A stretch of 64,000 nt of DNA. Source: Phycisphaerales bacterium (GTDB taxonomy: Bacteria > Planctomycetota > Phycisphaerae > Phycisphaerales > SM1A02). The translations under genes were made by a program, and so were the position numbers. The stretch covers positions 1 to 64,000 of the forward strand of contig JAQWNP010000020.1 in assembly GCA_029268515.1 (NCBI GenBank), written 5' to 3'. How positions within the stretch are numbered: position 1 is the first letter of the stretch; each line of letters begins with the position of its first letter. Shown here piece after piece: positions 34,706 to 42,163 of the stretch. Below the pieces are notes generated by a model. That model was given only the letters and a program-made list of their open reading frames with translations, was not told where the DNA came from and made no database searches.

Positions 34706-36421
34706 ATGAAACATACGCAACTCTCTCTTCTGCTGCCCTTTTGGCTGGTGCTGCTGATCACATGCACGGCTCATGGACACCATGCAGCGTTCTATAAGAA
34801 AACATTCGAAGCAGTGCGTAGCGCTGACTTTACTGGTGTTGAGAAGCTCTTTGCACCGGAGGTATGGTCCGGCCAGGCTGGCGAGATGACCCCGCAGCAG
34901 TTGCAGCAGCGAATAAGATCGGGGACGGTCAGCAAACTCTACGAGACCATGAGCAGGAGCGAACGTGAGCACCGCGTCTTGGTCACTTTTCTCATCACAT
35001 ATCCCGATCAGCGCCCCGATGAGCAGATCCTGCTGCTGGCAAAACGGGTTGGCCAATCGGGCAACACAGATCCCTACGCATGGCAAATCGTTGAAGTATC
35101 AACCGATGTCGCCCACGCTGAAACATTTCTGACCCGTGCACTTCCCCGCTTTGCTGAAAAACCAGATCAGGCCCCTCCAACATCATCAGCCCCCAACATC
35201 ATCATCATTGTCTCAGATGATGCGGGCTTCGCTGACTTCTCTCTGCATGGCAGCAAAGACTTCCCCACACCCAACATCGACCGCATTGCTGAAACGGGCG
35301 TCCGTTTTAGTCAGGGTTATGTCTCCGCATCGGTGTGCAGCCCCAGCCGCGCCGGCCTTTTGACTGGTCGCTACCAACAGCGATTTGGACATCACCACAA
35401 CATTCCACCCAAATATTCTGAAGTCAATGGCCTGCCGGTCGAAGAAGTCACCATCGCCGATGCATTAAAAGCCCAAGGCTATCGCACCATTGCACTGGGT
35501 AAGTGGCACCTTGGTTATGCGCCGCATTTCCATCCCTTATCCCGTGGCTTTGATGATTTCTATGGTTTCTTACAAGGCGCGCGCAGCTTCTATCCAACGA
35601 CTGGAAAGAAGCACACCAAGCTCAACCGACTGCTTCGCGATCGTGAGCCAATTGATGAAGACTTCACTTACATGACTGATGCCCTTGGCCAAGAAGCCGC
35701 GGCTTATATTGATCGACATGCTCAAAAACCTTTCTTTATGTACTTGTCCTTTAATGCGGTACACACACCACTACACGCGACCAAAGAGAAGCTTGATAAA
35801 ACCAATCCCGAGCTCAGCGCCAAGCGGCGCAAGCTAGCGGCCATGACGATGTCGATGGATGATGCGGTTGGCAAAGTACTCCAGGCGCTTGATCGCAACC
35901 ACATTGCAGACAATACCATCGTTGTCTTCCTCAATGACAATGGTGGACAGACCTTAGCGGGCGCCGACAACACGCCTTTGCGCGGAAAGAAGGGACAAAC
36001 TTATGAAGGAGGTATTCGGGTTCCATTCGCAGCGCGGTGGCCAGCGACCTGGCCTGCTGGCGTTGTGTACAAGCATCCGGTCAGTGCCTTAGATCTTTTT
36101 CCAACCGCGCTGAACGCTGCCTCCGTTGGCTATGCAACCCAAACACCTCGGCTCGATGGTATTGATCTGTCTCCCATGCTCACTGGTGATCGCGAGCTGG
36201 CTCCCAATCGCGCCCTCTTCTGGAAACAAAAGAAGAATGCTGCGGTCCGCCAAGGTCACTGGAAGCTGGTCCAATTCAATGGCGGTGATTTCGAGCTCTA
36301 CAACCTCACTGATGACATCAGCGAAGAACATGATCTTGCCGCAAGTCAGCCCGAAGTTGTCGAATCACTTAAGAAACTCAAAGATGATTGGGCTGAGGAT
36401 CATGAAGACCCCCGCTGGTAA
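34706..36421 (+). CDS. Secreted Cys-type sulfatase with an N-terminal NTF2-like extension
   Basis: 571 residues. A signal peptide (about 1-24) is followed by about 115 residues (AFYKKTFEAVRSADFTGVEK to WQIVEV) with the look of an NTF2/DUF4440-like domain. The sulfatase begins with PNIIIIVSDDAGFADFSLHG: two metal-binding Asp at 171-172 and the C-S-P-S-R motif at 211-215, whose Cys is converted to formylglycine. GKWHLG, FLNDNGG (metal Asp-Asn) and the C-terminal W-K-L-V-Q segment complete a family S1 enzyme. It should remove sulfate esters from polysaccharides or glycans outside the cytoplasm, matching the planctomycete habit of degrading sulfated marine polymers. It needs a formylglycine-generating or anaerobic maturase enzyme, not present in this window. 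Confidence 0.92.
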   Translation: MKHTQLSLLLPFWLVLLITCTAHGHHAAFYKKTFEAVRSADFTGVEKLFAPEVWSGQAGEMTPQQLQQRIRSGTVSKLYETMSRSEREHRVLVTFLITYPDQRPDEQILLLAKRVGQSGNTDPYAWQIVEVSTDVAHAETFLTRALPRFAEKPDQAPPTSSAPNIIIIVSDDAGFADFSLHGSKDFPTPNIDRIAETGVRFSQGYVSASVCSPSRAGLLTGRYQQRFGHHHNIPPKYSEVNGLPVEEVTIADALKAQGYRTIALGKWHLGYAPHFHPLSRGFDDFYGFLQGARSFYPTTGKKHTKLNRLLRDREPIDEDFTYMTDALGQEAAAYIDRHAQKPFFMYLSFNAVHTPLHATKEKLDKTNPELSAKRRKLAAMTMSMDDAVGKVLQALDRNHIADNTIVVFLNDNGGQTLAGADNTPLRGKKGQTYEGGIRVPFAARWPATWPAGVVYKHPVSALDLFPTALNAASVGYATQTPRLDGIDLSPMLTGDRELAPNRALFWKQKKNAAVRQGHWKLVQFNGGDFELYNLTDDISEEHDLAASQPEVVESLKKLKDDWAEDHEDPRW

Positions 36422-36474
36422 GTACCAACGGGAGCCATTGAAGTCGTTTCGTTCACTTGAAGACAACTCGTTGA

Positions 36475-37875
36475 TCAGTTGCAGGGATTACCCCAGTTAA
36501 TCAGGAGATAAGTGAAGTCCTGTACGTCAACCATCAAGTCTCCATTGATATCTGCGGGAGACACACCCTCATGTCCAAAATGAACAAGCAAGACGCTGAA
36601 ATCATGAACATCGACATAACCATCACGGGTGATATCAGCAGGGCAATCAGTGGCACAGAAGTCTTCAAATGAGTTGCCACCTAAGTCCAACCAGGGGCCT
36701 TGCCGTTGTGGCGTTGCATTACCACAAAAGAGCGTGTCCTCTACCGAAGGCAGCGATGTACTGTGGCTGTCAAGTCCTCCACCTGCCATCGCTGTGTTCT
36801 TCTTAATTGTGCATTGTTTAATCGTCGGTGACGCATAGTTATCACAATGGATGCCACCACCTGTGGTCCCAGCTTCATTTTCAACGAAGCGTGAAAGCTC
36901 GATATCAATAACGTGAGCGAATATATGGCCTAGATCTTCTTCATAGTGTGAGATATACATGCCTCCACCTTCGAGCATTGCACGATTCAAATTAACATCA
37001 CTGTCATGCACGTATAGAAAGATGCCGTTTATACCAGACTTGGCAAATATCCCACCTCCCTGACTGGCGGTGTTGCGCTCAAACACACAGTGCATGACCA
37101 GTACCGGCTGCCAAACAGTTCCATAATACCAGAGGCCTCCACCAGATTCGCCCGCCTCATTGTCGGAAAACAAGCAAGACTTGAAGGTCCCCTCGCTCCG
37201 CCCAATCCAAACACCACCACCTTGATGTTCAGCAGTGTTGCCTGTGAATTGACACTCGTAAAAGGTCGGCCCGTTGCCATCTTCACCTGACAGTAGAACC
37301 GCTCCACCAGCTCCACCATATCCATCGAGACTCATGGCACGGTTGTCTACGAAAGTACAATTCTCAAACACTGGGGTGCTATACATTCCCCAGTCTGAGA
37401 AATAGACGCCGCCGCCGCTCGCCCCTTGGTTGTTTATAAAGTGACAGTTGCGCAGTGTCGGTCCTGCCATGCAATACATGCCACCGCCACGATGTGCATC
37501 CCCATCACGAATAATCAGATTCTCTAACACGGTATCTGCACCTACAATCCCACTGCAATGAATAACACCGCCTTCGGAGAAAAACTCCTCTGCAGGGGCC
37601 ACATCCCAACCACTGATTACCGTCAGTGGCTGACCACTAGCATCTGTTTCACCACGAATCGTAATTGTTTTATTAAAGATTGTAATCACTGCCAATGGAA
37701 AATAATTGCCTGCCGCAATTTCGATCACATCACCATCACTGCTTGCATCAATTGCTGATTGAATGGTCCAGTAGCGAGGCGATGGACAAGTTCCACTCGC
37801 GCAGACATACCGTGTCTCCGCATGAGCTACACTTACACAAAGACTAATACAGAGTGTGGGGAGAAGGCGTTTCAT
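36475..37875 (-). CDS. Secreted beta-helix protein with C-terminal dockerin-like pair
   Basis: 466 residues: signal peptide (MKRLLPTLCISLCVSVAHAE), first rung W-T-I-Q-S-A-I-D-A-S-S-D-G-D-V-I-E-I, about eleven rungs with GGGM/GGGV/GGGI turns up to about 400, then S-V-E-D-T-L-F-C-G-N and a dockerin-like pair at 411-466 (DITRDGYVDVHDFSVLLVHF, DINGDLMVDVQDFTYLLINW) ending at C-N with no R-A-A tail. CAGGAG is placed 8 bases before the ATG. It ends 53 bases from the convergent sulfatase gene. Function is inferred from fold only. Confidence 0.8.
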   Translation of the reverse strand: MKRLLPTLCISLCVSVAHAETRYVCASGTCPSPRYWTIQSAIDASSDGDVIEIAAGNYFPLAVITIFNKTITIRGETDASGQPLTVISGWDVAPAEEFFSEGGVIHCSGIVGADTVLENLIIRDGDAHRGGGMYCMAGPTLRNCHFINNQGASGGGVYFSDWGMYSTPVFENCTFVDNRAMSLDGYGGAGGAVLLSGEDGNGPTFYECQFTGNTAEHQGGGVWIGRSEGTFKSCLFSDNEAGESGGGLWYYGTVWQPVLVMHCVFERNTASQGGGIFAKSGINGIFLYVHDSDVNLNRAMLEGGGMYISHYEEDLGHIFAHVIDIELSRFVENEAGTTGGGIHCDNYASPTIKQCTIKKNTAMAGGGLDSHSTSLPSVEDTLFCGNATPQRQGPWLDLGGNSFEDFCATDCPADITRDGYVDVHDFSVLLVHFGHEGVSPADINGDLMVDVQDFTYLLINWGNPCN

Positions 37876-38055
37876 TGGCTTGCTCCTGAAAAATTGGATC
37901 TGCGAGATCCGCTCTACCAGGAAACGCGAAAGTACCGCCTCTCAGAGGCAAAGTTCTACCCCAGTTTTATCAAAACCCTCCCTGGCAACCAAAGCATCAA
38001 GAATTTCAATCGTGGGATCTCCTGAATTTTCGATAATTGACCAATAAGAGGTTCC

Positions 38056-39198
38056 TCAGCTCACCTCTGCCATGATGCGCTTCGGAAAGAGGCGGGCCAA
38101 TCCCTCACTGACGCGCTCTAGACCTGCCGCAAAATGGTCTGACTCCATACCGATAGCGAAGCGCAGATATTTGTCGAAGCCAAAGCAGTCACCGGCCACC
38201 ACAAAGACACTCTCGTTGATACGCAGCTCATCCGAAAGCTCTGAAGAACCCATCGGCAAGTCATACTTCACAAAACCCATCCCTCCGGCCTTCGGTGGCA
38301 GCCATGAGAAGACACCTGGATAGCGGTCCATCCAGTCCTGGAAGATTTTGATGTTTCTGCCCAACACCGTACGACTGCGATCACAAATGCGCTTGCGCGT
38401 CGTTGGCTCAAGTACATACGTCGCAATCGCCTGGCACAACGTCGAGCTGGTAATTGAAGTGTAGTCTTTGTGATGCCAGCATTGATGAATAATGTCTGGC
38501 TCTGCAATAACCCAACCAATACGCAGTCCGGGTAGTCCCATGGTTTTCGAGAGTCCACCAGTAGCCAATGTATGCGCACCGAGCTCGCGCACTGATGGTG
38601 TGTCTGTGCCACTAAGTTCTGAACCACGGTAAATCTCATCGGCGTGCAAGTAAGCGCCGTGCTTCTGAGCCAAGGCACCCAAAGCTTGCATGATCTCCGG
38701 CGGCATAATTTGACCGGTTGGATTATTCGGGTTGCAGATACTAATCATGGCGGTGCGATCAGTGATCAGTTTTTTCGCTTCATCCATATCCGGCAGCCAG
38801 TCCAACTCTGGGCGCAACGACAATGTCTTTACATTAATATCTAAACCGCGCGTCAAGCCATCGATTTGCATGTAGTTTGGACCCATTAAGACCAACTCGT
38901 CTCCTGGGTCGAGCATGCTGAGCATGATGACCATATTCGCTTCGGCAGAACCGTTACTCACCATCACGTGATCGGCCGTCACATCACTGGGATACCAGTC
39001 GGCGATGCGCTGACGCAGATCATGCTTACCGTGGCTGTACCCATAACCCAACTCGAGATCGATCAGGCTCTCAATCACCTCTTCCGGTACCACTTGGCGA
39101 ATAGAAAGTGGATGCCATCCACTCTCAGTGAGGTTAAAGTCAACGTCATTTTCGTAAAGCGATTGCATTCGCTCCATTACAAACTGTTTGAATCGCAT
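38056..39198 (-). CDS. PLP-dependent aminotransferase, class I/II
   Basis: 380 residues with the fold-type I layout: S-N-G-S-A-E-A-N for phosphate binding (about 82-89), N-P-N-N-P-T-G at about 157-163, H-A-D-E-I-Y-R-G for the PLP-ring Asp and Tyr, S-K-T-M-G-L-P-G-L-R with the Schiff-base Lys, and the C-terminal Arg in LRFAIG. The specific amino acid is not clear. It lies 6 bases downstream of an ornithine-cyclodeaminase/ketimine-reductase gene on the same strand. The pair suggests an amino-acid catabolic or interconversion step in which a keto or cyclic imino acid is shared. Confidence 0.88.
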   Translation of the reverse strand: MRFKQFVMERMQSLYENDVDFNLTESGWHPLSIRQVVPEEVIESLIDLELGYGYSHGKHDLRQRIADWYPSDVTADHVMVSNGSAEANMVIMLSMLDPGDELVLMGPNYMQIDGLTRGLDINVKTLSLRPELDWLPDMDEAKKLITDRTAMISICNPNNPTGQIMPPEIMQALGALAQKHGAYLHADEIYRGSELSGTDTPSVRELGAHTLATGGLSKTMGLPGLRIGWVIAEPDIIHQCWHHKDYTSITSSTLCQAIATYVLEPTTRKRICDRSRTVLGRNIKIFQDWMDRYPGVFSWLPPKAGGMGFVKYDLPMGSSELSDELRINESVFVVAGDCFGFDKYLRFAIGMESDHFAAGLERVSEGLARLFPKRIMAEVS

Positions 39199-39204
39199 GT
39201 CTTG

Positions 39205-40152
39205 TTATCCCAATGCTTCTACGACTGCTTTGGCAATCTGAATATCCTGATGAGCGACCCCCGTCAGGTCGGCCACTGTTATTTGGTTTTCGGAAGTTCG
39301 TCCCAGTTGTGGATCTTGCACAACTTGCCCAAGTTCAACGGCTTTGTCTAGTTCAAAGATGCCAGCCTGCACCGCTTTGGCAATTTCGCCTCGCTCAACG
39401 CATTGGGAGCGACTATCGGCGACCACCACATTGGCCCGAGCAATAACATCGGCAGCAAGCTCCTGCTTCCCTGGCGTGTCAGAGCCCATCGCAGTGATAT
39501 GCGTACCAACTTGTACATCATTGGCGTGCAAGAGCGGTTTTTCAGATGGCGTCGTTGTGACAATAAGTCTGGCTTGCGCTGCGACATCGGCGGGCGTATC
39601 GCAGAGCGTCACGTCGTAGCCCTCTCCTTGCATGGCTTCCAGATAGCGCATGGCCCCAGCTGGCGATCGTCCCCAGACTGCGATTCGTTTGCAAGGCCTG
39701 ACGTCTGTCAGTGCGAGGACTTGCATTCGTGCTTGGACACCCGTACCAAGCACACCTATCACGTCAACTTCTTTTGGCGCCAGGTATTTTGCTGCAATGG
39801 CACCCGCCAGTGCGGTACGTACATCAGTGAGATAACCTTCATCAAGCAAGATTGAGCACAGCTGGCCCGTCTCCTGACTCAACACCAGCATGCATCCTGA
39901 TCCAGACTCAAGTCCGCGGGTTGGATTTTCATAAAATCCTGAAGCAATCTTGATCACAAAGACATCATCATCTTTGATATATCCATATTTGATATGGGTA
40001 TCACCAGGTGGATCCTGAAAGGTCAACTCACCAACTGGTGGCACGACCACCCGCCCCTGCGCATGTGCAACAAAACCATCTTCAATGGCACCAAGCAAAG
40101 GCAGATTGGCGACCACCTTTTCGATCACATCACGTTGGTAAATCGTTGCCAT
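39205..40152 (-). CDS. Ornithine cyclodeaminase / mu-crystallin family protein
   Basis: 315 residues from ATG 40152, supported by AAGGA about 7 bases upstream and by the family start (MATIYQRDVIEKVVANLPLL); the open frame extends to 40332 without support. Family features: H-I-K-Y-G-Y with the substrate-binding Lys, KIASGFYENPTRGLESGSG, R-T-A-L-A-G-A-I-A-A-K-Y-L, and the Rossmann motif G-V-L-G-T-G-V-Q-A. The family includes ornithine cyclodeaminase, alanine dehydrogenase of the mu-crystallin type and ketimine reductases; the exact reaction is not set by sequence alone. It forms an operon with the aminotransferase and is divergent from the SDR gene 102 bases away. Confidence 0.85.
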   Translation of the reverse strand: MATIYQRDVIEKVVANLPLLGAIEDGFVAHAQGRVVVPPVGELTFQDPPGDTHIKYGYIKDDDVFVIKIASGFYENPTRGLESGSGCMLVLSQETGQLCSILLDEGYLTDVRTALAGAIAAKYLAPKEVDVIGVLGTGVQARMQVLALTDVRPCKRIAVWGRSPAGAMRYLEAMQGEGYDVTLCDTPADVAAQARLIVTTTPSEKPLLHANDVQVGTHITAMGSDTPGKQELAADVIARANVVVADSRSQCVERGEIAKAVQAGIFELDKAVELGQVVQDPQLGRTSENQITVADLTGVAHQDIQIAKAVVEALG

Positions 40153-40254
40153 AATTGATTCCTTAGGTGTCCATGGTAACGCGGCGCCAGCCATCTGGTA
40201 CGCATGTGCGATATACTCAACACCCCAGTGGGCACCCCGAGGGGCATAGACACC
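40153..40254. promoter_or_regulatory. Divergent promoter region
   Basis: The 102 bases between the starts of the minus-strand cyclodeaminase and the plus-strand SDR must hold promoters for both operons. I cannot fix -10/-35 boxes by eye, and no clear operator dyad is visible. Confidence 0.4.
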
Positions 40255-41103
40255 ATGAGCCATACATTTCACCAAAAAACAGCTTTGATCACTGGCGCCT
40301 CTGCTGGCATCGGCGCTGAGTTTGCACGCCAACTCTCAGCCCAAGGAGCCAATCTTATTTTGGTGGCGAGGCGTGCTGATCGGCTCGAAGATCTGGGCAA
40401 AGAGCTCACGGAAACACATGGCATCAAGTGCACTGTCTTGGCGATGGATTTGGCTGATACCACATCCTCTGATGCACTCTTTGAAGCCACCCAGAACATC
40501 GATGTCGACATTCTTGTCAATAATGCAGGCTATGCGTTGAAATCAACCTTTTCGAGGGTGACCGCCAAGGACGTTGCGGATCAACTCCAAGTCATGCTCG
40601 TATCACTGACCGAACTCTGTCACCTTTACTTACCAAGTATGAGACAACGCGAATATGGCCGCATTATCAACGTCGCCTCTCTGGCTGCCTTTACACCTGA
40701 TTTTTCCGGCAGCCTCTATCCACCGATCAAGGCGTACGCACTGCGACTTTCTCGCTCTCTCTCACTTGAACTACGCGGAACCAATGTGCATGTCACAGCG
40801 CTCTGTCCTGGCTATACCTATTCTGAATTCCATGATGTGCAGGGCACGCGCGACAAAATGAATCGAATGCCTCGATTCATGTGGATGGATAGCGACAAAG
40901 TTGTTCGCCAAGGTTTGCGAGCTGTTGAACAAGGTAAACCCGTACACATCAACGGCCTGGTCAACCGTTTGATCGCTGGCATGTGCACGGTAATTCCACA
41001 TGGCATGATGCATGGCATGATGCCAGGCGGATCAACCTCGCGAAAACGGGCCAAGCTCATTAAGCAAAGAAAAAACCAGAAGTCTTCAGGAGAGAACACT
41101 TGA
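40255..41103 (+). CDS. Short-chain dehydrogenase/reductase
   Basis: 282 residues from ATG 40255, chosen because GAGGGGC lies about 9 bases upstream and T-G-A-S-A-G-I-G-A-E follows at once; the open frame begins further upstream at 40204. Classic SDR elements: T-G-x-x-x-G-I-G, D at strand 3 (MDLADT), N-N-A-G at about 85-88, and S...Y-P-P-I-K with 13 residues between Ser and Tyr, as in active enzymes. The C-terminus carries a basic tail (SRKRAKLIKQRK). Substrate unknown. It overlaps the start of the aldose-epimerase gene by 3 bases. Confidence 0.85.
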   Translation: MSHTFHQKTALITGASAGIGAEFARQLSAQGANLILVARRADRLEDLGKELTETHGIKCTVLAMDLADTTSSDALFEATQNIDVDILVNNAGYALKSTFSRVTAKDVADQLQVMLVSLTELCHLYLPSMRQREYGRIINVASLAAFTPDFSGSLYPPIKAYALRLSRSLSLELRGTNVHVTALCPGYTYSEFHDVQGTRDKMNRMPRFMWMDSDKVVRQGLRAVEQGKPVHINGLVNRLIAGMCTVIPHGMMHGMMPGGSTSRKRAKLIKQRKNQKSSGENT

Positions 41104-42083
41104 GCTCAACTCCACCACCTTATGACGCGATCAAAACAACACGCGACGGCGTTGAGTTATTGGAGCTTGTCTGCAATCACACCAATACATGCGTCTCGAT
41201 TTGCCCCGCTGCTGGCATGTGTGTTGTTGGCATGACCGTTGCAGAGAAAGAATACGTCCATCTACCTCTACCACTCGGTGAATTTGTGGCCAGCCAGCAC
41301 ACAGGGGGCATCCCCCTGCTCTATCCATGGGCAAACCGCTTGCGCAGTGACCACTACGAAGTAAATGGCCAAGCCGTCAATCTGGCTGACCATGCCTTGG
41401 TCCACCGTGACGGCAATGGATTGCCCATGCATGGCCTCCTCGTACGTTTTGATCAATGGAAGATCGACTCACTCACTGCAACTGACAAGTCCGCCGACCT
41501 ACATTGCCACATCGACTGGGCTGAACATGAAGCGCTCATGGCCGCGTTTCCTTTTGAACATCGTCTTTCATTAGCAATGTCTCTAAAAAAACAAACACTA
41601 GCTATTGAGGTCACCGTCACACCAACAAGCAAAAACAGTGTGCCGATTTCATTTGGCTGGCATCCGTACCTCAAGCTCGCTGGTTCAAAACGCGATGATT
41701 GGAAGATGACCACCCCTTCACTAAAACAAGTGACCTTGGATGCCCAGAATCTACCTGTTCATCCACTAAGCGAAAAACCGGCTCCAGACTTCTCTGGTGA
41801 GTTTGCTCTAAGAGGACATCAGTTCGATGACTTGTTTGCGGGCATGGGTGATGATTCAACGGCCCATATGAGTGGCCCAGACAGTTCAATAATGGTCGCC
41901 TTTAAACACCATTACCAGTGGATGCAGATCTTCTCACCAACTGATGCAAGTTACTGCTGCGTTGAACCAATGACTTCACTCACCGCACAACTCAGCGACA
42001 ATCCCACTGGACTACCCCAAGCTCAACCAGCGGCTCCCTGGTCTGCTCGGTTTGAAATTTCAGTTAATAAAACCGACGTCTGA
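41100..42083 (+). CDS. Aldose 1-epimerase family protein
   Basis: 327 residues, starting at TTG 41100, which overlaps the stop TGA of the SDR gene (TTGA); CAGGAG lies 7 bases before it. Family features: G-I-P-L-L-Y-P-W-A-N-R-L at about 60-70, H-G-L-L at about 108-111 (catalytic His region), F-G-W-H-P-Y-L at about 182-188 (second His) and V-E-P-M-T near residue 286 (catalytic Glu). GalM-type enzymes equilibrate alpha and beta anomers of hexoses. Cytoplasmic; no signal peptide. The coupled SDR could act on the same sugar, which is inference. Confidence 0.85.
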   Translation: MSSTPPPYDAIKTTRDGVELLELVCNHTNTCVSICPAAGMCVVGMTVAEKEYVHLPLPLGEFVASQHTGGIPLLYPWANRLRSDHYEVNGQAVNLADHALVHRDGNGLPMHGLLVRFDQWKIDSLTATDKSADLHCHIDWAEHEALMAAFPFEHRLSLAMSLKKQTLAIEVTVTPTSKNSVPISFGWHPYLKLAGSKRDDWKMTTPSLKQVTLDAQNLPVHPLSEKPAPDFSGEFALRGHQFDDLFAGMGDDSTAHMSGPDSSIMVAFKHHYQWMQIFSPTDASYCCVEPMTSLTAQLSDNPTGLPQAQPAAPWSARFEISVNKTDV

Positions 42084-42108
42084 ACACAGTCCGTATTCAG
42101 ACGCCGGT
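42073..42108 (+). terminator. Hairpin overlapping the stop of the aldose-epimerase gene
   Basis: ACCGACGTCTGAA and TTCAGACGCCGGT form a stem of 12 pairs with one A-C mismatch and an 11-base loop. The stop codon TGA (42081-42083) sits inside the stem. There is no U-tract after it, so it may stabilise the mRNA end or terminate weakly. Confidence 0.5.
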
Positions 42109-42163
42109 CATCGCCTTGAGATCTAGAGTGCTGCGTCCCCACCCCATAGAGGAGCCCATTTTT

